The notes: a model not told the origin generated them from the letters alone. A stretch of 64,000 nt of DNA from Artemia franciscana (GCF_032884065.1 NC_088873.1:37869823-37933822); one strand, 5' to 3'; shown: positions 1-12,091, counted from the first letter of the stretch. Translations and numbers: made by a program.

Positions 1-42
1 TAAAATACAAAATAGTTTTTAAAATAGAATCATTTTTTTACC

Positions 43-1215
43 AAAAAATAAATTTTTCTATAGTACTGTAGTATCTTATAATATTGGATTCATTGGATCA
101 TCGTCGAATATCATCGGATTCATCGGATCATTGAATATACCTGAAACCTATTAAAAAATTTTATATAAGGGATTATTGGAATGAAGAACGAACTTTTGTC
201 TATACTAACTTGCATAGGCAACATAACTATAGTTAAGATTACAGTATTTTTATTTTGACAAAGCAAAAGGTATGAAACAAAACTGCAAAACTTTGTAAAC
301 TGCAAAAATAGTTAAAACATTTTAGTAAAAATTTCACTTTATGAAAAGGAACAAGATACATTCCTAAATATGTTTAAATCAGTTTTATTTTATCTTAATG
401 TTAAAACAACTTTATACAATATTGTTATTATTAAATACCAAAATTATTTGTAATTACCAGTTCTATGGTTTCAGTTGATTGATACTAAAAGAACATCGTT
501 AGAAGAACCAACTGTTACATATATTGGACTTAGTTAGCTGTTGCAATAAAAACCCAGGTTGCAGTTATAGCTAACAACCTAGAGACGATCACGCCCCATA
601 GTAAAAAGCGAAATAGTCCATGACTCCTAGAACTAGAATCAGAAAAAACGAAGTACATTATTAGAACCACCTCTTAATAATTTCAAAAACAAAATCATTT
701 TTTTTTACAAAAGACTGCATTTTTCTATAGCTCTGTAGTATCAAATGCTATGCTTGCCACCTGGAACCATTTTTTTTTTTTTGGCTCGGCTCCCAAAAGT
801 GCTTATCTCTATAACGTTGCGCTTTATTTGCGTAGAAAAAAAAATTATTTTTTTTTATTTGAGTTCTTAGTTCAGGATCGCTTTGGACAAGATAATTTTC
901 AGGATCACTAAAGTTATTATGTAAACTGCAAAAATAATTATGTTGTCTGAGCAATTTTTTAGTTCAAAAAAGATAAATACCTGAAAATTTTTAAATTAGT
1001 TATGTTTTTTGCTAGGTTCTAACTACTCGTTCCCGTTTTTTCTCATCATCTACCTCGGGACCAGAAATAATAGAGAGCTGTTTAATGGATCATTTGGAAG
1101 AACATTGATTTACTTAAAAACAATTCATAAATAACAAAATAATTTAAAAAACAAAATCATTATTTTTTACGAAAAACTTCATTTTTCTATAGCTTTGTAG
1201 TAGAAAATGTTTTAT
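43..1215. repeat. Three dispersed copies of a ~45 bp AT-rich repeat
   Basis: Copies at about 43-90, 690-740 and 1150-1215 share a run of T/A followed by atttttctatag and then a tgtagta motif. The second and third are also preceded by the same aaaacaaaatcatt stretch. The stretches between them (for example 90-690) show nothing coding that I can support. This looks like decayed repeat DNA at the window edge. Confidence 0.6.
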
Positions 1216-1408
1216 AATAAAAAACGAACTCTTGCCTATACTAATTTGCATAGGCAACTTAACTGTAGTATAGGCTTGTATGGTTATATTTGAATTCAAT
1301 ATATTTAACATTCCGTCCAACGGGGAATCGAACCCTAGTCATCCGGGTGACAAGTGGGTACGCTCACCTTTATAATAAAGAACGAACTCTAGCCTATACT
1401 AACTGAAA
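1209..1408. repeat. Direct repeat pair flanking a tRNA-like relic
   Basis: Copies at 1209-1268 and 1371-1408 share a stretch containing acgaactc and gcctatactaa; a third relative lies at 183-225. The tRNA-Asp-like fragment sits between the first two, so it may have inserted into a repeat or be part of a composite element. Confidence 0.5.
1311..1372 (-). pseudogene. tRNA-Asp-like fragment (anticodon GTC), partial
   Basis: On the minus strand this reads like the D-arm-to-acceptor part of a tRNA-Asp. It has an anticodon arm around GTC (1349-1351) and a B-box-like ggttcgattcc. The acceptor 5' strand and first part of the D arm are not recognisable, so it is unlikely to be a working gene. It may be a tRNA pseudogene or the head of a tRNA-derived SINE. 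The short direct repeats on both sides fit the second reading. Confidence 0.5.
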
Positions 1409-1469
1409 TATTTAGCATAAAGAGCAATTACATCAAAGGACGAACCGTATCCCATATGTAAATGAAAAA

Positions 1470-1670
1470 TATTCTAGTGAAGAACAAATCACGAATCCAG
1501 CTAAGAACAGACCATAAATGTAGTAATAAACAAATCATGAATCTAGTAATAAGCGAATAATGAATCTATTAAGGAACTAACCACTAATCTAGCCAACAAC
1601 AAACGGATGATCTAGAAAAGGAAAAAACCATGAATCTAGTAAAGAACAAACTATAGCAGAGAACAAATTT
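1470..1670. repeat. Degenerate minisatellite, period about 25-28 bp
   Basis: About seven to nine imperfect units carry an aatctagtaa core and an aagaacaaac-like segment. No gene is present. Confidence 0.55.
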
Positions 1671-2628
1671 TAAATCACTGTTTAATTCGTTAAAATCTAG
1701 AAAGGAGGAGGGAGTTTTCAAATTTCTTATTACTTTCTAAAAATTCCCAATCAAATTTTTTAACACACAAAAAAGATACTTATTTAAATTTGGAGGTTCT
1801 TTTTTAAAGATTATATAAAACGATATTTTTCAAAATATACTGGAAATAACTACCCCCCTCTAAGTGCCGGTTTTAATATCGAATTAAAGGAACGCTGCCT
1901 TTAAAAGAGTACTTCCTGTCAAAAGTTACGAAAAGTTACGTTTGTAAGAGTTTGGACGTTACGAAATTTTTTGTTTTCGTCGCAACCCTGCTTCATAGTT
2001 AAATATTAGGGTGCGTTTCTTTACTTGTCCAATGGGATTTTTACTAATCGAGGTTTAACCCATAAAAGATAGCAACAAATACTTGTCTGGCCACGTGTTA
2101 CTGAAAACGGCAAGATTAATTGCGAATAATAACAACATTGGTCACGTGTAATTATTATTTTAATGCTATGTGAAGTTTTGACAAGGAAGAGGCTAGGACT
2201 TTGGGCCTGTTTCAAATTTTACAGGCAAATACAGCTTCAGCAATTATTTCAGAGCTGGGTAGCCTAATACAATTTGTGTGGCCAGAAGTTTAATTGTAAG
2301 ATTTCAAATTGTGGTTGTCATTTGCCTTTTTAAGTCATTCCATTCAAGATGCTTTGGATATTTTTTATTGTGATAAATTGTCTTAATGCTCTGAAAAGGG
2401 AAAATTGTTTCAATTGCATAGGATAGGAAAATTTTGGTAGGCTAATTAATTCAAAGTCCTAAATTAGCCAGGGAAGTGCTTTTTTTTTTTCACTAAAAAA
2501 TCACCACGTTCTTTGAACTCCAATTATATAGCCCTGTTTTTGGCCCCCTTGATCCAGTTCCTGATTGTCATTTACACTAAATTTCACTTTTTCTGTTACC
2601 TATTTATGTTTGCACCAGTTTTACCATT

Positions 2629-3248
2629 GGGTAAAACTGGTACAAACAGTATTACTGGCTTTCATATAATTTGAATATACCACTTGATGCCTTTTGTAAT
2701 GCTGTTTACAAATATAATAATTGCTTCTACGCAAGTTCATATTTAAGCACTTTTTGACCTCTTAAAAATGACCTATATATGGGGTCATTACAAATCAGTA
2801 ATAGTTTAGAAACAAATTTGGGCTATATATTTGCACATCAGGGGGTGGGGGTAAAGTGTAGCATATATTAAATATGTAAACTAACCATTGCTTGAATTTT
2901 TTTGTGTGTGCTGTTGCACTGGTGATTTCTCTTTTCATTAAAATTTGATGTGCACAAACACATTAAAAAAAAACAGCAATGGTTAGTCTACGTATATAAT
3001 ATATGCTATGCTTTACCCCCACCCCCATGATGTGCAAATATATAGCCCAAATTTGTTTCTAAACTATTACAGATTTGTAATGACTCCATTAATAGGTCAT
3101 TTTTAAGAGGTCAAGAGGTGAAAAAGTGCTTAAATCTGAATTTGCAGTAGAAGAAATTATTATATTTGTAAAGAGCATATAAGAAGGCATCAAGTGGTAT
3201 ATTCACTTTATATGAAAGCCAGTAATACTGTTTGCACCAGTTTTACCC
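2629..3248. mobile_element. Fold-back element (copy 1), ~265 bp arms
   Basis: The left arm (about 2629-2891) and right arm (about 2976-3248) are reverse complements of each other with scattered mismatches, separated by about 85 bp. Both ends reduce to gggtaaaactggt / its complement. Only spurious frames are present. The architecture is that of a fold-back or long-TIR MITE. The left terminus carries an additional short palindrome (ccagttttacc / gggtaaaactgg). No clear target duplication was found. It is related to the element at 3706-4209 and to the fragment near 34487. Confidence 0.75.
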
Positions 3249-3705
3249 TTGTTTCTTGTTAATATTACTAAGGGGTCATAGTTAAGCACTAGAGAAGTCA
3301 TTGTTAAATAACATGTGCTTATGTATATATAGCTTTTTGCTACTTATTCTTCTTTGGTTATATAATGCTTGATGTGGTATAAGCCAAGAGAAGGACCTGT
3401 AGACCTATAGAAGAAAACCTGTTAAAAAAAGATGATTCTTTGTAATTTACATAATAATTATAGCTTTCTACATGCAGCCCTGCTCTACTTTAGCCCCAAC
3501 CCTGCTAATATGGAAATCTATAGCTGAAATTACATATTTTCTATTGATTCTGCCAATCTATCCCTCAACCCTTGTACCTGTTAATTGAGGCAACTGTGGC
3601 AAAACAAGAACTGGAAAAACAAGTAACAGGTGGCAGAAAACATTGGAAATATATAATTTGGGCTATATGTTTGCAAATTAGGCATGTTAGAGGTGAATTT
3701 CTTGT

Positions 3706-4209
3706 TGTTCATATTTTGATTTAAAAATAAAATGAATATACCACTTGATGCCTTTTTGTATGTTCTTTACAAATATAATAATTGCTTATTTTGCTAGTTC
3801 AAGTTTAAGCACTTTTTGACCTTACTTAACCTAACAAATTTTGGCAGTGAAAAACATACATTATTTTGTCAAAAATGACCAAAAACACATACCTTAATTG
3901 AAAATTTGGCATCAAAGAAGAAGAAATACAGCATAATATTGTAAAATTTATTAATCCAACTTAATTGTGGAAAATCAGTGCTCATAGATTATACAACATG
4001 TAAAAAATGGATTAATAATGAAACAGTAAGTTTGAGACCAATGTTTTAAGCTTTCTTATACCCAAAAACTATTTGAGTATACTTTGGTCATTTTCAAGAG
4101 CTCAAAAACTTGTACTTGAAGCACTTTTTATGTTTGTAAAAAATAAAAAAGGGCATCAAGGAGTATGTTCACTTTATTTGTAAATCAAACATATGAACAA
4201 CAAAAAATT
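3706..4209. mobile_element. Fold-back element (copy 2), same family as copy 1
   Basis: The arms about 3706-3830 and 4085-4209 are inverted repeats beginning ttgttgttcatat. The left arm shares a ~90 bp core with copy 1, including aataccacttgatgcc-like and tttaagcactttttgacct segments. The outer arms differ from copy 1, so the family has a conserved inner module and variable ends. Non-coding. Confidence 0.65.
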
Positions 4210-5030
4210 TACCAATTATTAGTATAGCTGCACAATTTTCCCCTGGGTATGTAGGCTTAGTGGAAGGTCACTTATACCTGATCATGTCCCTAATGTTTTT
4301 ACTTGGTTGAAAAAAAATCCAAAGAAAGTTCCTATTGAAAAGGAAAGAGATCAAAAGTGAGATTGAATTTGTCATAGCTTGGAGGTTTGTCCCTTCAGTA
4401 TGTTTAAAGAAAACAGATTCATAATTGAAGCTTTGTTCATTTCAATCTTAAGGATAATCTACATTTGTTACGCTTAATTAAATGGTTGTAAAGGGATACT
4501 TTTATTTATTTGTCTTGTTTGTTTTCTACATAATTTTTTAATCTTTAAATTGATATACATTTCTTACAAATTAATTAGTCATATCATAGTTCCACTTGCA
4601 AGTTTTGACGTACTTTGTAACCCTGGTCTCAAAATTGCATATAAATTTATTGAAGCTAGGAAACATAGAACTCCTCTCTGTTTAAAAGAAAATGGATGGA
4701 CATAGGTAGGTTTTAATACACTAAAGTCCTAGGGCCATGGAAATTAAAAAAAAAACAATGAAGATTAACTTTAAAATTCTGGACATGACATAAATATGAC
4801 ATTCACAAAGAAAAACCATTCACAAAATTTTACTTTTGTGCTCAGTTGCCAACCTGAGCAATTGCCCTAAATTTTTAAACCTTGCAAAACATTCACCAGC
4901 CAATTCTTATGACCTACACTGTTGTCTGTACATCAAAAATTCATGGAAAAGGAAGGACCACCTTACTGACATTTCTTCCTTTGTACTTATATTTAATGGG
5001 TTTAAAAGAAAGCTCCTATGGCTAAGTCAG
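4210..5030. other. Intergenic, nothing recognised
   Basis: AT-rich DNA with a short open frame at 4836-5129 that runs into the SINE and has no recognisable protein. I see no RNA gene or complete repeat here. Confidence 0.4.
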
Positions 5031-5034
5031 AAGC

Positions 5035-5293
5035 CTAGTAAAGGACCAGGTAATCCTTTAGACAGGAAGTGCAATAGGAAGCTAGGGGCCAGTCATCCTA
5101 TGCTTTTGCATGTCCTTCCTGCTTACTGACCCCAGATTTCTCTAGGTAACCTGTTAAGTTTGGGCCAATTCTGGCTGAACTTACAGAGTTACATCACTGA
5201 CCTTCGTCCCAAACCAAATAAACTGCTAATGCCAGAAATTAAACCTGTGCCCTTTGGATAAAGGATTCTCAACCTAGAGTGCCAGCCACTTAG
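5035..5293 (-). mobile_element. tRNA-derived SINE, family 1 (old copy)
   Basis: Read on the minus strand it follows the same order as the better preserved copy at 44888-45195: a decayed tRNA-like head, a gtttgggacg..gtcagtg segment, an actctgtaag..cagcc segment and a gcacttcctg..tgaagg-like 3' part. It is clearly diverged, so older. Confidence 0.7.
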
Positions 5294-6770
5294 GAAGAAA
5301 TACAAATGTCACCAGAGAACAAAAATTATTTGGAAAAAAGAAAATATTGAAAAAAAAAAAATAACTCAAGTCATAGTTGCTCATTGCTGTCCCACAAACA
5401 ATATGTATTTCATTAAGACAAATAAATTTTTAAACAGGTATTAACAAAACTCCATCAGGGATTGTATTTACTTAAGGTACAATCAGCAATATTAATGCTT
5501 AGTTTTGTGATATTCTGGTTTTGAAATAATAAAAAAAGAGAAATTATATGTTCTACTTGTTTTCCACAACCCCATTTGAGAAAAATCATTTGTAACAACA
5601 ATATACCCATGGTTGGCTCAGAATCTCTCTAAAATTCTTTAAACAGAAGGAATTTAAAAAAAAATTATACTCATCAGCAAGAAAAATATTAACATAACTC
5701 TCTAAACTTGGCACTTTTTAAGACAATTTTTAGCAAAGCAAATGCAAAACTTTAATGGTGTCCTATGTCATCTAAAAAAAAAAAAACATTAAAATGTGTC
5801 AAATGAATTTTGATGTAAGATGCCTCTAATACTTTCAGTTGAATCTGTGAAATGAAGGGCCAGGTATTCCTTTACATTTTATACAATATATAAAAAGAAA
5901 AACAGTTCAAATTTTTTCACAAAAGAAGAAGCTTGATGTAAAAAAATAAATATATTTTTAACAGAAAGCAACTGACATCAATGAAATCAAATAAAACAAA
6001 AATTCATGGAGAATAAATAATATAAGCCATATATTTAACCTATAATGAGGTGGCATAAAAGATTATTTTTAGAATTAGAAAAAAACAGTGTTATGGCTTA
6101 AAGTTCTGCTCAATCAACAGGAGTTGTCTAAGGCCAGAATAATTAAGAACTAAGGCCAGAGAAAAAGAAACTGATAACCAAAAAAATAAGGCACCCAAAA
6201 ATTTCAGGACCCTTTAGAGGGAAAAGAAGTAGAAGTAGGTACTTCAAAATACCTTCCTGGGAAATACTTTAGCCTGTAGACACATCCCTGAAAGTTTCAT
6301 TTTCCTAGCCTAACCTCTTTCAAAGATAGCCAAAAGTAGCTAAAGTAAAATTTTACCCCTACTGTATCTTAAAAATCCAGTTTAAATAGCAGTCTCAACA
6401 AATATAGACTATATAAAAGGCTATAGGTATTGGCCTAATCATTCTAAATTTTTTCCAACTAATAATTATAGGATGGTTTAGAAACTAGACCTGTTTGATA
6501 TAATAACATTTGACTAACTCACCAATGTGATAGCTGCCTCCCTAAGAATCAACCTTTTTAATAACAAAAAAACTTTTCTTCTGACTCCTTATGAAGCTTA
6601 GCCTATGCAAGACAGGCCTAGAACACCAAAAACCCTTTAGATACTAAGGAATATGCATAATATTACTTACAGGTCACTGAAAAGCTAAGATTATTTCTAT
6701 TATTTACAGTTTCCTTGTCTTTTCTCTAGACTTAACGATTTCACATGTTTATCCATTTAAAAAAATATAT
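5294..6770. other. Intergenic, nothing recognised
   Basis: AT-rich with several poly-A stretches. I see no frame, RNA or repeat boundary that I can support. Confidence 0.4.
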
Positions 6771-6775
6771 AGCAT

Positions 6776-6885
6776 TGACGTCACAATCCTCAAATAATCT
6801 TTTTATTTGGGGGTTATAAAGTGCCAGCCCACGGACAAGTAATCCTGAGCGTTTGTGGGGATAATCCGACTAACCTCTGACGTCA
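6776..6885. promoter_or_regulatory. Pair of perfect CRE/ATF palindromes upstream of EBP2
   Basis: TGACGTCA occurs at 6776-6783 and again at 6878-6885, bracketing about 95 bp with a TATAAA-like ttataaag. The octamer is the known binding site of CREB/ATF-type bZIP factors. It lies about 1 kb upstream of the EBP2 start codon, and an acceptor-like ttgcag just before that codon suggests an upstream non-coding exon, so this could be the promoter. Alternatively it is part of a repeat end, since the 20-bp inverted repeat at 6932 lies close by. Confidence 0.4.
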
Positions 6886-7349
6886 TATGTGTCTAAAGAA
6901 ACGCTTGGATTAATCAGATTAATAATCGGACAAGTAAAGAAACGCACAGAGACGAAAAGGAAGAAAACCGTCAAGTCTGTAAGAATAATCCAATTTTCTT
7001 TTTGTTGTCCAAATCGCCCTCAATTGGCAAATGATTATAGTGTTTGTCCAATAGGAGGGTCTCTCCAAATGTTTACCCATGCCATTTAACCAAACATTTG
7101 GAAAACAAAAGGTTTCACCATTTGCCTGCAAGTCCAGAGGACTCGTTGGTCAGGTGTCAATTCTATGACACAGTATTTCACCTTTTGACTGCAAGCAGAC
7201 AAGTCTATTAGGCTTAGGATTCACTTGCTTACCTGTGAGTCCAAGCAAATTCAGTCCCAGATTCTGTGGACATTGTCCATCACACATCAACCCAAAATCA
7301 ATCTGGTTCTTCCATCCCTTACTTCTATTACTATAGTCATAGTTAGCCT

Positions 7350-7660
7350 CCTCTATAGTTTATATTGCCATCCTTTTCATAAGAACCTTAAATGCCTCAG
7401 GGGCATAACTTACAACCCTTGCCCTCAGGCTTTGTATCAACCCCAAAAGCCTTTTTATATGATTTTTGGACTATTTTCAATAAAAAAACTGTCAAAGTTT
7501 CTATTGGATGCATCTTGAAAAAATATAAAAATCTTGGGAAAATGTTTGTGTCTTTGTGGGGGGCAGCTGTGCTCTGATCACTTTGACTCTTATAAAGGCA
7601 CTAGAGCTTCTGATTACCAATCCAATGAATCTCCTCCCAAGGGGACTCACTAATTAATTT
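7350..7660 (+). repeat. Dispersed repeat, related to 17350-17650
   Basis: Shares in order: catcc.ttttcata..aaccttaaat, aaaatgact-like/tgatcagatgcat-like stretches, ttgactcttataaa.ggcactagagctt, and a final ccaatc.aatga stretch. No protein is recognisable. A relative is repeated twice in intron 3 of EBP2. Confidence 0.55.
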
Positions 7661-7863
7661 TTGATGTATACAAGTTTTTTTCTCTTGCGTTATCCTTTTT
7701 GTTTGATTTTTCCTTTTCCATTTTGTTTTATATTTCTTTTACCTTTTCCATTTCTCAACTTGTATAGAGAGCAATAAATAAACTATTGTGTTATTGTTAG
7801 TACTGTGTAGATAGTTTCTTCATTTCTTATCTATTTGCTTGATTCTTTATTGCAGAGAACATA

Positions 7864-7944
7864 ATGGCAAAAATTTCAAAGAAGGCAAGGAAGATTAAGG
7901 CTGAGTCATCATCTGAAGAGGAATACATAGATTCTGATGAAGAG
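7864..7944 (+). CDS. EBNA1BP2: EBP2 homologue, exon 1 (residues 1-27)
   Basis: First coding exon of the nucleolar rRNA-processing protein EBP2 (EBNA1-binding protein 2), which in yeast and animals is needed for pre-27S rRNA processing and 60S subunit assembly. The exon encodes a lysine-rich start followed by an acidic serine/glutamate stretch (SSSEEEYIDSDEE), as is usual at the divergent N-terminus of the family. The ATG is preceded within 10 bases by an acceptor-like ttattgcag, so a non-coding 5' exon may lie upstream. The donor is GAG|gtatct. The six exons join in phase to 312 codons plus stop. Confidence 0.88.
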
Positions 7945-8140
7945 GTATCTTTTCTCTTCTCATTTCAATTTACTATTTAGATTTTTTCTTATTTAAGGAC
8001 AAACTTGATTTTTTAAGCTTTGATTTTGTTATTTGCTGGTGTTTTTAAAATTGATGTAAAAAGACTAAGGAAATTTGGAATTTTTGACATAATACCTTGG
8101 ACTAGGTGTCCTTTTCCCAGGATACACTGCCTTTCTATGA

Positions 8141-8393
8141 TGAACACATAAATGCTCAAATGGGGATAAGTTAATTTATTTAGACAGTGAAAACAGGTAC
8201 AAAAGTCTGAATATTTTGATCTGACAATTGCTGTATATGTGATCAAAATATCTAGACTTTTTTACCTGTTTTCACTTTCTAAACAAATGGATCTGACAAT
8301 TGCTGTGTATGTGATCAAAATATCTAGACTTGTGTATCTGTTTTTGCTTTCTAAATAAATGGATTTATCCCCATTTGAACATTTATGTGTTCA
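8141..8393. mobile_element. Fold-back MITE in EBP2 intron 1, with 72-bp internal duplication
   Basis: Outer ends tgaacacataaat and its complement face each other at 8141 and 8393. The left arm (8141-8220) pairs with 8308-8393. The inner right-arm segment is tandemly duplicated: 8218-8289 and 8290-8361 are 72-bp copies, both beginning gatctgacaattgctgt. Non-coding. Confidence 0.7.
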
Positions 8394-8685
8394 AAGTTTG
8401 GAATAAAATAAATTGGTTACTGATTCAAGGTTTTTGAGTTGATCAACCTATACTTCCATTTCACTTTGGAAAGTTTGGTAGTATGGCGGGTCACTAAGTA
8501 TTTATCCAAATATATTTTGACAATTTCAGACATCTTTTTCTCAAATTTGGATACAGGAAAATTTCTGATATTTTTACCTTTTACCTATTTCTGGTTATCC
8601 TCCCCTTCCCTTCTATAAAGATATTCTGATTTAACCCAAGAGGTTGCACTTGCAAAGTCATTGAACATATATTTCCAAGGGTTGC

Positions 8686-8901
8686 CAGTGGATCCAGGGG
8701 ACTGGGAGCCTTGGTCTCCCCTCAAGATTTTTTCTGGCACCCTCTTTCCCTTTTTTTCTTTTTTCACACTCTTTTAGAATAAATTTGGTCAATTATTGGC
8801 ACCTCTGTCACATTGCTCCCCTCCCAAACTAAAAAGTTTTGCTCATTGGTGCCCTTGTCACATTGGGCCCCCTCCAAGATTTTGCTCTAGATCCGCCCCT
8901 G
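8686..8901. mobile_element. hAT-like MITE in EBP2 intron 1
   Basis: The left end cagtggatcc and the right end agatccgcccctg (inverted: caggggcggatct) are imperfect terminal repeats of the CAG..GGCG type used by many hAT elements. Flanking ccaagggt (8675-8682) and ccaagagt (8902-8909) could be a diverged 8-bp target duplication, though three extra bases lie between the left copy and the end. No transposase is present. Confidence 0.5.
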
Positions 8902-9259
8902 CCAAGAGTTAGGCCTATCTGTGTTTACAGACTTGAAATAAATTTGGCTAAATTTATTTCTTTTTTGCTCTTAGTCTTCTATAGTAATAAAAGAAAGGTG
9001 CAAGTTGCTTACATATTTCATAAGAGAATCTCTTTGACAGATGTAGCTGCATATAGAAATAGGATATGGATTGGTACCTAATCCAAAGAAAGAATAAATA
9101 CTACCTCACAAAGATATTACCTAATCCTGACATAAAAACTCCAAAAATTTTCTCATTTACTTATATAAAAAATAATTTGAACAATCAAATTGGCAACAGA
9201 GAATTTTTCTTGATACATGTTTTAATGTTTACATTATGTTCTAAAGTTTCATATTAAGG

Positions 9260-11500
9260 TATAACATTTTAAGGTATAAGTACAAAAATGTCAATTTTTT
9301 GTAGAATTTTTGACTTTGTAATACTTGTCTGTTCCAATCAGGTATTTAGCCTTTTACCTTTTTGTACCCTTTTAGCTACATACTCTTACCAGAGAATTCA
9401 CCCCCAAGGATGCATGCAGACATTTTTCCTAGAAGAGGGATGTTGACAATTTGTGAGGAAGAGATGTGTAATGTGTACAACAATCTTTAGTGGGAGAAGG
9501 GGGATATGCCACAAAATTTGTTGCTTTGTACTTTGCCTGCTATGACATCTGGGAAATACCCTTAAGATAATTTTCAGAAAAGAATCAAAAATGTGTAAGC
9601 ACCCAATTGTTAAAACCAATATTGTAATTTTTGAAAGATCAGGGCTCTTTTAAAAGAGCTCTAAAGAAACAAAAAAAGAAGAAAAACTTAATTTTGGCAC
9701 TATATGTGCTAAATTTGGTTGATTTTCATATACTGAATTTCTAAAACTCTGATTTGGATTTTTCAAGATATGTATGCCCAAAGTGTAACAAGTGTCACAC
9801 TGTGTCTTGGCCAAGCACTTTTGGAGTTAATAGATTACATGAAAAATAATGGCAAACATCAGGCCTGTTTTTGATCAATCATCAACCTAGTATGTAAAAT
9901 TAAAAAAAATGTGGATTTTAACCTAATTATAAAACTTAGACTCTTACTGCCAACCTAAAAATTCTATGCAAAAGATCTACAATGTTAAAATTTTCTGTTG
10001 CCTGGCTTTTGCATCTTAACATACAGTCTGCTTGTAAAATTTTTTGCACATATTTATTTCTCATCTTTCAGATTAATAGGTTTGTGCTCTCTTGAATTAT
10101 ACTTTTTATACTACCATAGCAAAGATACCACACAAGACCCATAAAGGAGAAAGGTCTTAAATTTTTGAATGGTTATTAAGCTTCAAATAAGTACACTTTA
10201 GTCCCAAAATACTGATTTTTCGTTTATTTTCAATGCTTTTTAAAGTATATCCTTTTGAGATTTGGGGCCTTGAGCATCGACTATTATTTTGACTTCCCTG
10301 TAACAGAGGGAAGGGTTTGGACTCTTTGGCATCTGGCTACATCCCATGTTTCCAGGCTTAGAAGATTACTACCTGGACTCTTTGGTTAGAAGCTGTGTTC
10401 ACTGAGAATAACGTCTTAGTTTAATTTGTATTGTTGTATGCCATTCTATAGTATTTCCCTCTTACTACCCTTAAAGGTTGTGCATCCATGTGGAAGATAG
10501 TGTCATTGATTCAAAGATGTGAAACCCAAATGCTAAGAAATGAAATCTTTAAGCAAAAAAAAAATATAACAAACAAACAAAACAAGAGCTTATGATTATA
10601 AGATGGGCAAGCAATGTTGAATATTTTTCTGAATGTATTTTATGTGTTATTAAAAATTATTTGAAAATCTGTTATGGGAGGTAGAAGAAAAAATAATTTA
10701 GTATCTACAAATGCAAAAAATGTACAGTTATTGAATCGCCTCTGTTATAGCCAAAATAGTAGTTTTAAATTAGAAAAGATACATTTGGTAAAAACTCATG
10801 TCAAACACAGACATTTTGAAAATATCAAGTTCCTTGTTAATCAAGTCTCACTATCTCTGTCTGATCTAAACCAAAAAAGTTTCATGGATTGCTGAGAAAG
10901 AAAGATGTAAATTGTTTAAAAATAGTTCTTGTTTGCAAGATCCTACCCTAGGGAGGGGAGAGGGGCTGGAAAATCTTGATTTTAATATTTAAACCTGTAA
11001 ATTTTTTATGTAGGATTTTTTTTAAAGCTTCAATTGGGTAAATGGATTTGCTAAACTTATTAATTCAAATTATTTCTGCATCTTATGATTTTTAAAGCCT
11101 TCGCCTTAGTTTTAGGAGAATCATTGGTAAATATGCTAGGAGGTGTGAAGCCGTTTTTTTTAGGAGAGGGGGTCTGGGATGAACTCATTCCTATGCCCGA
11201 TTTCTTTTATCTCTGCTGGGTAAATTTTACTGATCTTACACAGGATGATATCTTTTACGTGTAAATTCCTCTCCTGACCCATTTGTCAGAAAATTCAAAT
11301 CATCATTGGCCATTTGCAATACAACCCTATCACACTATTATGTTCATATATGCTTTTTCTTGAAAGTTCCTTTTTTACAACACTTCTTTAAAGACTTCCA
11401 TATTTAAGAACATTTGTAATTATGTCCAATCATGCCCTCAGCCTAGGGCTAGCTATGCTAATGGGCTGTGAACAATATTTAACGAATTGTTTTCTTTTTT
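9260..11500. other. EBP2 intron 1, remaining part
   Basis: No exon, RNA gene or bounded repeat recognised. Short frames here have no conserved content. Confidence 0.4.
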
Positions 11501-11503
11501 CAG

Positions 11504-11596
11504 CTACAAGAAGCATTTGCTAGAGGTGATCTCAAACCTGGTCTTATTGCAGAGGTTCCAGTCAAAAGGAAACCAAATGAATATCCTAATTTTGTG
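11504..11596 (+). CDS. EBNA1BP2: EBP2 homologue, exon 2 (residues 28-58)
   Basis: A 93-base exon between tttttcag and gtaagt, in phase 0. It encodes LQEAFARGDLKPGL followed by a basic VPVKRKPNEYPNF segment. The LQEAFARG.L.PGL block is a conserved N-terminal landmark of EBP2 proteins. The donor is followed after only about 20 bases by a very long TA tract, which is unusual beside a 5' splice site. Confidence 0.9.
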
Positions 11597-11613
11597 GTAA
11601 GTGTCTCAACCAA

Positions 11614-11617
<4 letters not shown>

Positions 11618-11698
<81 letters not shown>
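11618..11698. repeat. (TA)n tract, ~80 bp
   Basis: Uninterrupted TA dinucleotides just downstream of the exon 2 donor of EBP2. Likely length-variable and cruciform-prone. Confidence 0.95.
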
Positions 11699-11701
<3 letters not shown>

Positions 11702-11828
11702 TGTGTTACATGTTATATATAAATGTTAATGTCAACATTCACTGGTGAATGTCTGAAATTCCCTTTTCTCTGATTGGACCCAATTAGCTTTGTGAATCTG
11801 CTTTTTTCAATCTTATGCAAAAAAAGAG

Positions 11829-11911
11829 GTAAAGGATGTGGCACTAGATTCTTAAGGTCTGAACCGGCGGTGCTGATCTCTGTCTCAAGGTCCTTTAGCC
11901 AGGAAGTGCAA
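11829..11911 (-). mobile_element. SINE family 1, 3' fragment
   Basis: The complement matches the 3' part of the SINE at 44888-45195: a cattgcacttcctggct start, a gagatcagcacc centre and an atcctttt end. Only about 85 bp remain. A TA tract lies immediately on its right. Confidence 0.65.
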
Positions 11912-11913
11912 TG

Positions 11914-12091
<178 letters not shown>

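Larger units (their letters stand above)
2009..6950. repeat. 20-bp inverted repeat bracketing ~4.9 kb
   Basis: The sequence gtgcgtttctttacttgtcc at about 2011-2030 recurs exactly, inverted, at about 6932-6951. Outside those 20 bp the flanks diverge. The pair could be the ends of a large non-coding element or two independent copies of a short-TIR MITE end. No transposase frame lies between them. Confidence 0.4.
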
